A DNA stretch of 64,000 bases from Microbacterium sp. Leaf288 (lineage in GTDB: Bacteria > Actinomycetota > Actinomycetes > Actinomycetales > Microbacteriaceae): positions 248,001 to 312,000 of the forward strand of contig NZ_LMNI01000010.1 of NCBI RefSeq assembly GCF_001422925.1, given 5' to 3'. Positions within the stretch are counted from its first letter, which is position 1. Each line of letters starts with the position of its first letter. The translations under genes were made by a program, and so were the position numbers. Positions 52,034 to 60,694 of this stretch are shown in pieces. Below the pieces are notes generated by a model, which was not told the DNA's origin, made no database searches, and saw nothing but the letters and a program-made list of their open reading frames with translations.

Positions 52034-53374
52034 GTGCACAGTCTGTCCCGTCCTCGCGCGACGGGGCCGGGAGCATATGCCTGGGTGATCTGGGCGGTCG
52101 GCGTCGCCGCGTACGTCCTCGCGATCACGAACCGCTCGTCGCTGAGCGCCGTCGGCGTGGATGCCGCAGCGCGCTTCGACGCGGATGCCGCGACGCTGTC
52201 GATGTTCGCGGTGGTGCAGCTCGCGGTGTACGGCGGGATGCAGATCCCGATCGGCGTCCTTCTCGACCGGTACGGCGCGCGGCCGATCATGACGGTCGGG
52301 ATGCTGCTGATGGCGGTGGGACAGCTGACCATGGCGATCTCCCCCAGCGTCGGCGTGGCGATCCTCGCGCGCATGCTGCTGGGCGCCGGAGATGCGGCGA
52401 TCTTCCCGGGCGTGCTGCGCCTGATCGCGACGTGGTTTCCCGCGCAGCGCGGCCCGATCATGGTGCAGCTCACCGGCATCGTGGGTCAGTCGGGGCAGTT
52501 GGTGGCGCTGATCCCGCTCGCGGCGCTGCTGCACGCCACCAGCTGGACCATCACCTTCGGCAGCATCGCCGGGCTCGGCGTGCTGTTCGCGATCCTCGTC
52601 TTCCTGCTCATCCGCAACCACCCGCCCGACCGCGACGAGGACGTGTCGGTCGACACCGACACGGGCGCGATCCGGGTCGTGACGTCGTCGGTGGACACCG
52701 GGGTCGGCATCCGCGCGGCCTGGGCGCATCCGGGGACACGTCTGGCCTTCTGGTCGCACTTCACCACGCCGTTCGCGGGAACCGCGTTCGTGCTGCTGTG
52801 GGGCATGCCGTTCCTCACCGCGGGCGAGGGGCGCACGACGGCCGAGGCCGCGTCGATCATGTCGCTGTACGTCGTGGTGGGCATGGCGCTCGGACCCATC
52901 ATGGGCGAGCTGTCGCGCCGCATCCCGCACCTGCGTTCGCGGGCGCTCGTGCTGCCCACCGTCGCCGTGCAGGCGGTCGCCTGGCTCGTCGTGATCGCCT
53001 ATCCGGGACCGGCGCCGCTGTGGCTCCTGCTCGCGCTCGCCGTGGCCCTCGCGACCGGCGGGCCCGCGTCGATGATCGCGTTCGACCACGCCCGCACGCA
53101 CAATCCGTCGCACCGCCTCAGCACCGCTACCGGGGTGACGAACGCGGGCGGATTCCTCGCGGCACTCCTCGCGATCCTCCTCATCGGCCTCGCGCTCGAC
53201 CTGCAGGGGGCGGGAACGCCCGAGACGTACAACCTGGATGCCTTCCGTCTCGCGTTCCTGATGCAGGTGCCGCTGTGGGCGCTCGGCAGCATCTTCATCG
53301 TCATCGAGCGCAAGCGCACGCGCATCCGCCTCGGAATGGATCCGCCCCGCGCGCGGCGCCGCCGGCGCGGCTGA
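52034..53374 (+). CDS. MFS transporter (nitrate/sugar-phosphate-like 12-helix)
   Basis: A 446-residue major facilitator with twelve predicted helices. The motif between helices 2 and 3 is VLLDRYGARPIM. GTG at 52034 is chosen because the first membrane helix (YAWVIWAVGVAAYVLAI) follows at normal distance; longer frames upstream lack protein character. Eighty bases before psuG, so pseudouridine or a nucleoside might be its cargo (inference). Its stop region is tandemly duplicated. Confidence 0.85.
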   Translation: MHSLSRPRATGPGAYAWVIWAVGVAAYVLAITNRSSLSAVGVDAAARFDADAATLSMFAVVQLAVYGGMQIPIGVLLDRYGARPIMTVGMLLMAVGQLTMAISPSVGVAILARMLLGAGDAAIFPGVLRLIATWFPAQRGPIMVQLTGIVGQSGQLVALIPLAALLHATSWTITFGSIAGLGVLFAILVFLLIRNHPPDRDEDVSVDTDTGAIRVVTSSVDTGVGIRAAWAHPGTRLAFWSHFTTPFAGTAFVLLWGMPFLTAGEGRTTAEAASIMSLYVVVGMALGPIMGELSRRIPHLRSRALVLPTVAVQAVAWLVVIAYPGPAPLWLLLALAVALATGGPASMIAFDHARTHNPSHRLSTATGVTNAGGFLAALLAILLIGLALDLQGAGTPETYNLDAFRLAFLMQVPLWALGSIFIVIERKRTRIRLGMDPPRARRRRRG

Positions 53375-53384
53375 GCGCGGCTGA
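53365..53384. repeat. 10-bp tandem duplication across the MFS gene stop codon
   Basis: GCGCGGCTGA at 53365-53374 is followed at once by the same ten bases, 53375-53384. The stop TGA of the MFS gene is 53372-53374. Similar stop-spanning duplications occur at 38369 and 56720. Confidence 0.9.
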
Positions 53385-53454
53385 GCGCCCGGGTGGCGGC
53401 ATCCGCTCGATACTGTGTCCCTGTCCGGGTCGGATGAACTGCCGGATCGAAAGG

Positions 53455-54375
53455 ATGCCCGTGTCCGATCCCCTCGTCATCGCGCCGGAGGTGCGGGACG
53501 CCGTCGCCTCGGGCGATCCCGTGCTCGCGCTCGAGTCCACGATCTTCACGCACGGCCTGCCGCGCCCGCGCAATCTCACGGTCGCCCTCGAAGCCGAGGC
53601 CCGCGTCCGGGCGCTCGGCGTCGTGCCGGCGACGATCGGCCTCGTCGACGGACGCCCCACCGTGGGCCTGTCGCCCGACGAGATCGAGCGCCTCTCGACC
53701 GCCGACGGTGTCGTGAAGGCGAGTGTGCGGGACGTGCCCGTCGCCGTGGTCAAGGGGCTCAGCGCGGGGACGACCGTGGCCGCCACCGCGCACCTCGCGG
53801 CACGGGCCGGCGTGCGGGTATTCTCGACCGGCGGGCTCGGCGGCGTGCACCGCGGAGCCGCGCGGACCTTCGACGAGTCCGCCGACCTGCCGACCCTGGC
53901 GGGGCTTCCGCTCGTGGTGGTGAGTGCCGGCGTCAAGTCGATCCTCGACATCGCGCTCACTCTCGAGCGGCTCGAGACGCTGAACCTCGCCGTCGTCGGT
54001 TACCGCACCACGGACTACCCCGGCTTCTACGTCGGCGACTCGGGCTACGACGTCGAATACTCGGTGGACTCCCCCGCCGAGATCGCCGCGATCGCACGCA
54101 CCCGCGACGCGCTGGGCATCTCGTCGACCCTGTTGGTCGCCAACCCCGTCGGCGCCGATCGCGAGCTCGACCCGGCGCTGCACGACGACGTGCTGACGCG
54201 GGCGCTCGCCGCGGCTGACGCGCAGGGCGTGACGGGACACGACACGACTCCGTTCCTGCTGGACTTCTTCCAGCGTGAGACGGCAGGACGGAGCCTGGAC
54301 GTGAACGTCGCGGTGTACCGGGGCAACGTCGACCTCGGCGCCCGCATCGCGCGGGCGCTCGCCGGCGACGCCTGA
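53455..54375 (+). CDS. psuG: Pseudouridine-5'-phosphate glycosidase
   Basis: A 306-residue PsuG that splits pseudouridine 5'-phosphate to uracil and ribose 5-phosphate. The family start LALESTIFTHGLPRP, FSTGGLGGVHRGA, the Lys in SAGVKSILD, and HDTTPFLLDFFQRETAGRSL are all present. ATG follows GAAAGG. It overlaps the kinase gene by TGATG. The pair makes a pseudouridine degradation route. Confidence 0.92.
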   Translation: MPVSDPLVIAPEVRDAVASGDPVLALESTIFTHGLPRPRNLTVALEAEARVRALGVVPATIGLVDGRPTVGLSPDEIERLSTADGVVKASVRDVPVAVVKGLSAGTTVAATAHLAARAGVRVFSTGGLGGVHRGAARTFDESADLPTLAGLPLVVVSAGVKSILDIALTLERLETLNLAVVGYRTTDYPGFYVGDSGYDVEYSVDSPAEIAAIARTRDALGISSTLLVANPVGADRELDPALHDDVLTRALAAADAQGVTGHDTTPFLLDFFQRETAGRSLDVNVAVYRGNVDLGARIARALAGDA

Positions 54376-55211
54376 TGCTCGTCGTCATCGGCGACCTCGT
54401 CGCCGACCTCATCGTCCTCGGCGGCGCGACGCTCGAGCGCGGCACCGACAATCCTGCCGAGGTGCGTCTCACACGGGGCGGAAGCGCCGCGAACGTCGCA
54501 GTGGCGGCTGCGGCGCAGCATCCGTCCCGCTTCATCGGCCGTGTCGGCGACGACACACTCGCCGTCGCGCTCGTGGGCGAGCTCGAGGCCGCCGGCGTCG
54601 ACGCCCAGGTGCAGCGGCACGGTCGCACCGGCTCGATCGTCGTGCTCGTCGACGCCGTGGGCGAACGCACCATGATCACCGACCGCGGCGCGGCAGCCGA
54701 GCTCGACCGCATCGATCCGGAGTGGATCTCCGACGCCGACTGGGTGCATCTGCCGCTGTACGGCTTCGCGGCGCCCCGCTCGGCGCGGGCGGTGACGGAT
54801 GCTGCGATCCACGCGGCAGCGCGGGGCGCCCGCGTGAGCCTCGACCTGTCGAGTGTCGCGACGATGCGCGCGCTGGGCGGCGAACGGCTGTGTCGCCTGC
54901 TGGAGGATCTCGAGCCCGATGTCGTCTTCGCGAACGCGGACGAAGCGGCCACAGCGGACGAGCTCGGGGTCGCGCCGGCGGGCGTGTACGTCGTCAAACG
55001 CGGCGCGGAGCCCGTGCTCGTCTCCGAGGGCGGCGAGACGACCGCGGTGCCCGTCGACAGAGTCGACGACGTGCTCGACTCGACGGGTGCGGGCGACGCC
55101 TTCGCCGCGGGGTACATCGTGGCGGCGCTGGCCGGCGCCGGCCCACGTGAGAGCGCCCGGGCGGGCAGCGTGCTCGCGATGAGCGCGCTGCGCCGCCCGG
55201 GCGCGCTGTGA
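54375..55211 (+). CDS. psuK: PfkB-family kinase, probable pseudouridine kinase
   Basis: A 278-residue ribokinase-fold kinase with the RLTRGGSAANVAVAAAAQ substrate loop and the C-terminal signature DSTGAGDAFAAGYI (catalytic Asp near 240). Slightly short for the family. Coupled to psuG, so phosphorylation of pseudouridine is likely; adenosine or ribose kinase activity is an alternative. Gene symbol given by context. Confidence 0.8.
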   Translation: MLVVIGDLVADLIVLGGATLERGTDNPAEVRLTRGGSAANVAVAAAAQHPSRFIGRVGDDTLAVALVGELEAAGVDAQVQRHGRTGSIVVLVDAVGERTMITDRGAAAELDRIDPEWISDADWVHLPLYGFAAPRSARAVTDAAIHAAARGARVSLDLSSVATMRALGGERLCRLLEDLEPDVVFANADEAATADELGVAPAGVYVVKRGAEPVLVSEGGETTAVPVDRVDDVLDSTGAGDAFAAGYIVAALAGAGPRESARAGSVLAMSALRRPGAL

Positions 55212-55217
55212 CGGCGC

Positions 55218-55664
55218 TCAGGCGCTCTGGAGGCGCTCCAGCACGTGCTCGATGTCGTCGATGAATGAGTTGTAACCGGCGATCGTCGCGGCGACCTGCT
55301 CGTCGGAGAAGTCGCTGCGGTCCTGGCGGATGGTGAGCACGGTGCCGTCGCCGGCCTCTTCCAGGTCGAAGAGCACGGGCAGCCCCGCGTCGTCGCCGGG
55401 CTGGTCGGTGAGCGTCATCGCGAGGTGCGAGGGCGGCTCGACCACCTTGTACTCCCCCGCCCAGTCGATGCGGTTGCCGTCGGGCAGCAGCATCACGGCC
55501 CGGAAGGCGCCGCCGGGACGCACGTCCATCGTGAGGCTGTCCTGCGGCACCTCCACGGCTGCGGTGCCGAACCACACGGCGAAGTGCTCGGGCTTGGTCA
55601 ACGTCTCGAACACCAGCTCCCGCGGAGCCTGCAGGGTGCGGGTGACGGTGAAGTACTCAGTCAT
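55218..55664 (-). CDS. SRPBCC (AHSA1-like) protein
   Basis: A 148-residue START/AHSA1-fold protein with VTRTLQAPRELVFETLTKPEHFAVWF and GGAFRAVMLLPDG. It binds hydrophobic ligands in relatives; here role unknown. ATG 55664 overlaps the ArsR gene by eight bases, after GAAGGAGAACGACC. ArsR plus SRPBCC is a standing pair in actinobacteria. Confidence 0.87.
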   Translation of the reverse strand: MTEYFTVTRTLQAPRELVFETLTKPEHFAVWFGTAAVEVPQDSLTMDVRPGGAFRAVMLLPDGNRIDWAGEYKVVEPPSHLAMTLTDQPGDDAGLPVLFDLEEAGDGTVLTIRQDRSDFSDEQVAATIAGYNSFIDDIEHVLERLQSA

Positions 55665-56046
55665 GGTCGTTCTCCTTCTCTGTGGGTGCGGCGGGGCCGC
55701 CGGTCGGTGTCGTGCGGGCAGCGCCGAGCTGCTGCAGCGCGTTGAGGTACTGATCGAGGGCGCCGAGACTGTCTTCCCAGAACTGCGCATAGTCGCCGAT
55801 CCAGACGGATGCCGCCGCCAGGGGTCGCGCGTCGAGCCGGGCCGGCCGGTACTGGGCGTTGCGGCCCCGCGTGACGAGCCCCGCTCCCTCGAGGACGCGG
55901 AGGTGCTTCGACACGGCGGCGAAGGTCATGTCGAACGGCTCGGCGAGCTCCCCCACGGTCGCCTCGCCCTGGCTCAGCCGCGCGAGCATCGCGCGCCGAG
56001 TGGGGTCGGCGAGTGCCGCGAAGGTGCGGCTCAGCGCATCGGTCAT
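55657..56046 (-). CDS. ArsR-family HTH regulator
   Basis: A 129-residue winged-helix repressor: LADPTRRAMLARLSQGEATVGELAEPFDMTFAAVSKHLRVLEGAGLV is the full HTH. No Cys metal ligands are seen, so it senses something else than metal. It heads the operon with the SRPBCC gene; dyads at 56057-56093 lie in the divergent promoter. Confidence 0.9.
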   Translation of the reverse strand: MTDALSRTFAALADPTRRAMLARLSQGEATVGELAEPFDMTFAAVSKHLRVLEGAGLVTRGRNAQYRPARLDARPLAAASVWIGDYAQFWEDSLGALDQYLNALQQLGAARTTPTGGPAAPTEKENDHD

Positions 56047-56056
56047 CTCGCCTCCT

Positions 56057-56093
56057 TATTCAACTGATCAGTACAGTACTACTTGGTTGAATA
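56057..56093. promoter_or_regulatory. ArsR operator-like dyads
   Basis: TATTCAAC (56057-56064) and GTTGAATA (56086-56093) form an 8-bp inverted repeat, with AGTAC-A-GTACT (56070-56080) in between. They lie ten bases upstream of the ArsR gene and 43 before the DHFR-like gene. Confidence 0.6.
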
Positions 56094-56135
56094 GAAGGTC
56101 AAGCCTTTGTCGGAGATGCGCGCTACGGTGACCGC

Positions 56136-56714
56136 ATGCCTCGGGTCGTCTTCTACACCGCCACCACGCTCAACGGCTTCCTCGCCGACGACCATGACTC
56201 GCTGGAGTGGCTCTTCGCCGCACCGGGCGGCGAAGGCGGCGATGAGGACTTCCAGCGGTTCCTGGCGGGCATCGGCGTGCTGGTGCAGGGGTCATCGACG
56301 TACCGGTGGGTGCTCGAGCACGAGGACCTGGTGGCTCACCCCGAGAAATGGCCGTCGTACTACGGCGACCGCCCCACATGGGTGTTCACGAGCAAGGAGC
56401 AGCCCGTAGTTCCGGGCGTCGACATCCGGTTCGCCTCGGGCGACGTGCGCGAGGCGTGGCCGCAGATCCGCGATGCGGCAGGCGACCGTGGCGTGTGGAT
56501 CGTCGGCGGCGGCGACCTCGCGGGCCAGTTCGCCGATGCCGGCCTCCTCGACGAGATCCGCGTATCGATCGCGCCCGCGACGCTGCCGTCGGGCAAGCCC
56601 CTCCTCCCCCGAAGCCTCGGTGCCGACCGGCTGCAGCTCACCGCCGTGCGGCAGGCAGGTGCCTTCGCCGAGCTCACCTACGCGGTGACGCGCGTCGATC
56701 CGGCTGCGCCGTGA
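56136..56714 (+). CDS. Dihydrofolate reductase-like (RibD C-terminal type) protein
   Basis: A 192-residue protein of the DHFR/RibD-C superfamily, with YTATTLNGFLADDHDSLEWL, VFTSKEQPVVPG, and VWIVGGGDLAGQFADAGLLDEIRVSIAP. Stand-alone members are NADPH reductases of unknown substrate. Divergent from the ArsR gene and so probably under its control. Confidence 0.86.
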   Translation: MPRVVFYTATTLNGFLADDHDSLEWLFAAPGGEGGDEDFQRFLAGIGVLVQGSSTYRWVLEHEDLVAHPEKWPSYYGDRPTWVFTSKEQPVVPGVDIRFASGDVREAWPQIRDAAGDRGVWIVGGGDLAGQFADAGLLDEIRVSIAPATLPSGKPLLPRSLGADRLQLTAVRQAGAFAELTYAVTRVDPAAP

Positions 56715-56719
56715 CGGTC

Positions 56720-56749
56720 GCTCAGCGGGCGGTGGCTCAGCGGGCGGTC
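56720..56749. repeat. 15-bp tandem duplication across the SGNH gene stop codon
   Basis: GCTCAGCGGGCGGTG (56720-56734) is followed by GCTCAGCGGGCGGTC (56735-56749), 14 of 15 identical. TCA at 56737-56739 is the minus-strand stop of the hydrolase gene, and the other copy has it too. Confidence 0.88.
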
Positions 56750-57498
56750 GGGGCGATCTCGGTCCACTGACCGTACTTCGGTTCGCGGCCGTCACCGGAC
56801 GACGTGCCGGCCAGACGCCGCCGCACCCACGGGCCGACGTGCTCGCGGTAGTAGGCGGCGCCACGGGGGCCCATCGGGGGCAGTGGCGGCTGCGACCACC
56901 ACTCCGGCACCGGCTCGACGCCGAGTGAGCTCAGCACGCGCGCGGCGACGCGGTGGTGTCCGCGTGCATTCATGTGCAGGCGGTCCTCGGACCAGTACGG
57001 CGGCGTCGCCAGCTCCTCGTCGAACCAGTTGTACGCCTGCACGACATCGGTGCGCGCGGCCAGACGCGCCTCGACGGCGTACGACAGGAGGTCGCCGCGT
57101 CGCTGGATCACGCGCTTGAGCGGCAGCTGCGCCGTCGGATTCGCCCCCGAGAGCACGATGAGCTGGACACCCTCCTCGTCGCAGCGGCGCAGCACCGTCT
57201 CGAAGGCGGCGAGGACGTGGGCGACGCTGGTGCGGGGGCGCAGCATGTCGTTGCCGCCGCCGTTGAACGACAGGTGCGTCGGCTTGAGCGCAAGCGCCGG
57301 CTCGAGCTGCTGCTCGATGATCGGCCAGACGAGCTTGCCGCGGATCGCGAGGTTGGCGTACTCGACGCTCTCGCCGGTGGTGTTCGCCCACCCCTGTGCC
57401 ACGAGGTCGGCCCAGCCGCGCACGTGTCCGTCGGGGAGCTCGTCGCCCACGCCCTCGGTGAAGGAGTCGCCGATCGCGACGTATCGAACGGATGCCAC
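56737..57498 (-). CDS. SGNH/GDSL hydrolase (paralogue)
   Basis: A 253-residue SGNH hydrolase: block I AIGDSFTEGVGD, block II ANLAIRGKLVW, block III FNGGGNDMLRP, block V EDRLHMNARGHH. It is closely similar in order and motifs to the hydrolase at 12790-13650, but shorter at both ends. No signal peptide. Substrate unknown. Confidence 0.9.
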   Translation of the reverse strand: MASVRYVAIGDSFTEGVGDELPDGHVRGWADLVAQGWANTTGESVEYANLAIRGKLVWPIIEQQLEPALALKPTHLSFNGGGNDMLRPRTSVAHVLAAFETVLRRCDEEGVQLIVLSGANPTAQLPLKRVIQRRGDLLSYAVEARLAARTDVVQAYNWFDEELATPPYWSEDRLHMNARGHHRVAARVLSSLGVEPVPEWWSQPPLPPMGPRGAAYYREHVGPWVRRRLAGTSSGDGREPKYGQWTEIAPTAR

Positions 57499-57540
57499 GG
57501 CCTCAAGCCTACGTCCGGCTCAGCGCAGGACCGGCCACCG

Positions 57541-58893
57541 TCAGCGGTCGTCGAGCGCGACGCCGCGCCGGTCCACGAGCCCCCACGCCGCCGCGGCGGC
57601 CACCGCGAAGAAGACCGCGAACACGACGAACAGCACGGGGGCACCGCCCGCGACGAGCAGCGGGGGCACGACCAGCGGGGCCACGATCGACGCGATGCGC
57701 CCGACGCCGGCCGCCCAGCCCGAGCCGGTCGCGCGCAGCGACGTCGGGTACATCTCGGGGGTCACCGCGTACAGGGCCCCCCACGCACCGAGGTTGAAGA
57801 ACGACAGGGCCATGCCGGCCGCGATGACCCCGCCCGCTCCGGTGGCGGTGCCGAAGAAGATCGCCGACACCGCGGAACCCACGAGGAAGACCGAGAGCGT
57901 CGCGCGGCGCCCCCACACCTCGATGAGCCACGCGGCCACCGCGTAACCGGGCAGCTGTGCGAGCGTGATGATCAGGGTGAAGCCGAACGACCGCACGAGG
58001 TCGTACCCCTGCGCCACGAGGATCGACGGGATCCAGATGAACGCGCCGTAGTACGAGAAGTTGACGCAGAACCACACCAGCCACAGGCAGGCCGTGCGGA
58101 CCCGGAACTCGGCCGACCACAGCGTGCCGAGTCGCTGGCCCAGCGAGGTCGCCGCGGCGGGAGGAACCAGGGGCCGCCCTGACGCGGGCACGGGCGCGGC
58201 GCCGGCGGCATCCTCGAACGAGCGCACGACGGACTCCGCCTGGCTGAAGCGGCCGCGCCGTTCGAGCCAGCGCGCCGACTCGGGCAGGCCCCAGCGCACG
58301 ATGAGCGCGTACGCCGCGGGGATCGCGCCCAGCGCGAACGCCCAGCGCCAGCCGTTCGCCGATGCGGGGATCACGAAATAGCCGATGAGCGCGGCCAGCG
58401 TCCACCCCACGGCCCAGAAGGCCTCGAGGATCACGATCAGGCGCCCCCGCATGCGCGCGGGAGCGAACTCGCTCACGTACGTGCTCGCCACCGGCAGCTC
58501 GGCGCCGAGCCCCAGACCCACGAGGAACCGCAGCACGAGGAGTGCGGCGAGGCCGCCGACGAGCGCGCTCGCACCCGTCGCGACCCCGTACACGAGGAGG
58601 GTCAGCGCGAACACCTGACGGCGCCCGAACCGGTCCGCGAGGAGGCCGCCGACGCTCGCACCGATCGCCATGCCCACGAACCCGACCGAGGCGATCCAGC
58701 CCGCCTCGGTCGGCGTCAGACTCCACTGGGCCGCGAGCGCCGCGATGATGAAGGAGATGAGCCCGACGTCCATCGCGTCCAGCGCCCACCCGATGCCCGA
58801 TCCGGTGAGCACGCGCAGGTGCTTGCGGGTGAACGGCAGGCGGTCGAGGCGCTCCGAGAGCGTCGACGACGCGCGGGTTGCAGCATCCGTCAT
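57541..58893 (-). CDS. MFS transporter, sugar/metabolite:H+ symporter type
   Basis: A 450-residue carrier with twelve predicted helices, motif A GGLLADRFGRRQVF between helices 2 and 3, the repeated AAWLIEVWGRR in the second half, and PESARWLERRGR before the central loop, as in sugar porters and aromatic-acid carriers. ATG at 58893. Followed by the SGNH gene, and preceded 36 bases on by the LLM gene, so they may be co-transcribed. Confidence 0.88.
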   Translation of the reverse strand: MTDAATRASSTLSERLDRLPFTRKHLRVLTGSGIGWALDAMDVGLISFIIAALAAQWSLTPTEAGWIASVGFVGMAIGASVGGLLADRFGRRQVFALTLLVYGVATGASALVGGLAALLVLRFLVGLGLGAELPVASTYVSEFAPARMRGRLIVILEAFWAVGWTLAALIGYFVIPASANGWRWAFALGAIPAAYALIVRWGLPESARWLERRGRFSQAESVVRSFEDAAGAAPVPASGRPLVPPAAATSLGQRLGTLWSAEFRVRTACLWLVWFCVNFSYYGAFIWIPSILVAQGYDLVRSFGFTLIITLAQLPGYAVAAWLIEVWGRRATLSVFLVGSAVSAIFFGTATGAGGVIAAGMALSFFNLGAWGALYAVTPEMYPTSLRATGSGWAAGVGRIASIVAPLVVPPLLVAGGAPVLFVVFAVFFAVAAAAAWGLVDRRGVALDDR

Positions 58894-58929
58894 AGCGTCA
58901 TGCTACGGATGCCGGAACCCGGGCGGGGC

Positions 58930-59973
58930 TCACGACAGCATGTCGCGCACGCGAGGCACGACCTCGGTGCCGAACAGCTCGATCGAGCGCATCATCTTCT
59001 CGTGCGACAGCGTGCCCGTCGAGAACTTCATGTCGAAGCGGGACGCACCGAGCGTCTGCACCGTGTCGGCGATCTTGCGGGCGACGGTCTCGGGCGAGCC
59101 CACGTAGAGCGCTCCCTCGGGTCCGACGTCGTGCTGGAAGCGCAGGCGGTTGTACGTCGGCCAGCCCCGTTCGCGCCCGATGGAGTTGTTCATCGCCTCG
59201 AAGCCCTCGTACGCCTCGTCCCACGCCTGCTGATCCGTCTCGGCGACGTGGCCCGGCGAGTGCACCCCGACCGGCAGCTGCGGCTGGTCGAAGGTGTCGA
59301 GGGACCGGCGGTACAGCTCGGCGAAGGGCGCGAAGCGCCCGGCGGGCCCACCGATGATCGCGAGCATGAGGCCGTACCCGTAGCGGGCGGCGCGCACCGC
59401 CGACTCCGGGGTGCCGCCCACGCCGACCCACGCGCGCAGGCCGTTCTCGGTCTTGGGGAACACATCGGCGGCATCGAGGGATGCCCGCAGCGTGCCGTCC
59501 CAGGTGACGGGCTTCTCGGTCAGCAGATGCGAGAAGAGGTCGAGCTTCTCGTCGAACAGCGTCTCGTAGTCGCGCAGGTCGTAGCCGAACAGCGGGAACG
59601 ACTCGATGAACGATCCGCGGCCGAGGATGACCTCGGCGCGGCCGTTCGAGACCGCGTCCAGGGTCGCGAACCGCTCGAAGACGCGCACCGGGTCATCGCT
59701 CGAGAGCACGGTGACGGCGGTTCCGAGGTGGATGCGCTCCGTGCGCGCCGCCGCGGCCGCGAGCACGATCTCGGGACTGGACACGGCGAACTCGCGGCGG
59801 TGGTGCTCCCCCACCCCGAAGAACGACAGCCCGACGCGATCGGCGAGCACCGCCTGTTCGACGACATTGCGGATCGTCTGCGCGCCGCTGATCAGCTCGC
59901 CGGAGAGGTCGCGGGTCACGTCGCCGAAGGTGTCGAGTCCGAGCTCGATCGTGGCGGGATCGACAGAGGTCAT
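58930..59973 (-). CDS. LLM-class flavin-dependent oxidoreductase
   Basis: A 347-residue luciferase-like monooxygenase using FMN or F420. The TIM-barrel start IELGLDTFGD, FFGVGEHHRREFAVSSPEIVLAAAAARTERI and VILGRGSFIESFPLFG are typical. ATG 59973 follows AGAAGGAGAAGC. Substrate unknown. An in-frame upstream extension lacks protein character and was dropped. Confidence 0.88.
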   Translation of the reverse strand: MTSVDPATIELGLDTFGDVTRDLSGELISGAQTIRNVVEQAVLADRVGLSFFGVGEHHRREFAVSSPEIVLAAAAARTERIHLGTAVTVLSSDDPVRVFERFATLDAVSNGRAEVILGRGSFIESFPLFGYDLRDYETLFDEKLDLFSHLLTEKPVTWDGTLRASLDAADVFPKTENGLRAWVGVGGTPESAVRAARYGYGLMLAIIGGPAGRFAPFAELYRRSLDTFDQPQLPVGVHSPGHVAETDQQAWDEAYEGFEAMNNSIGRERGWPTYNRLRFQHDVGPEGALYVGSPETVARKIADTVQTLGASRFDMKFSTGTLSHEKMMRSIELFGTEVVPRVRDMLS

Positions 59974-60064
59974 GTGTGCTTCTCCTTCTATGCGCTTGCA
60001 TGAACCGGCGGCGCGGCCGTGGCATTCCCGAGACGCCCGGACCCCGCGAGCGTAGCGTGGAGGG

Positions 60065-60694
60065 ATGATCCCCTTCGCGGATCGCCGGTCCGCCGGGCGC
60101 GAGCTCGCCGCAGAGCTCGAACGATGGCGGGGAACGGATGCCGTGGTCCTCGGCATCCCGCGGGGCGGCGTGGTCGTCGCCGCAGTGGTCGCCGAGGCGC
60201 TCGGACTCGACCTCGACGCGGTCGTCGTGCGCAAGCTCGGCGCCGCGGGCCATGAGGAATACGCCGTGGGCGCGATCGCCGACGGCGTGCGCATCGTCAC
60301 GCCCGGCGCGATGCGGTGGGCGGGGATGTCGCCGGAAGACCTCGAGCGCGTGGAGGCTGCGGAGCGTGACGAACTGGCACGGCGGACGGATGCCTTCGGC
60401 TCGGCGTCCGTCGAACTGTCGGGGCGGACCGCGATCGTCGTCGACGACGGCGTGGCCACCGGCGCGACCGCCCTCGCTGCGTGCCGCGCGCTGCGCGCCC
60501 GCGACCCAGAGCGGATCGTGCTGGCCGTCCCCGTCGCGCCGGAGCAGTGGGAGCCGCCGGCGGACGCCGTGGACGGGTTCGTGTGCCCGCATCGTGAAGC
60601 AGACTTCTGGGCCGTGGGCCAGTACTACGACGACTTCCGCCAGACGACGGACGCCGAGGTCGTGGCGCTGCTGCGCCACGACCCCGGCGACTGA
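60065..60694 (+). CDS. Phosphoribosyltransferase-fold protein
   Basis: A 209-residue PRTase-like protein. The PRPP loop is VVDDGVATGATALAAC, the hood start VVLGIPRGGVVVAAVVAEAL. Similar genes accompany dienelactone hydrolases or erythromycin-esterase domains, with the nucleobase unknown. ATG 60065. Converges to the DUF885 gene with stop codons touching. Confidence 0.87.
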   Translation: MIPFADRRSAGRELAAELERWRGTDAVVLGIPRGGVVVAAVVAEALGLDLDAVVVRKLGAAGHEEYAVGAIADGVRIVTPGAMRWAGMSPEDLERVEAAERDELARRTDAFGSASVELSGRTAIVVDDGVATGATALAACRALRARDPERIVLAVPVAPEQWEPPADAVDGFVCPHREADFWAVGQYYDDFRQTTDAEVVALLRHDPGD

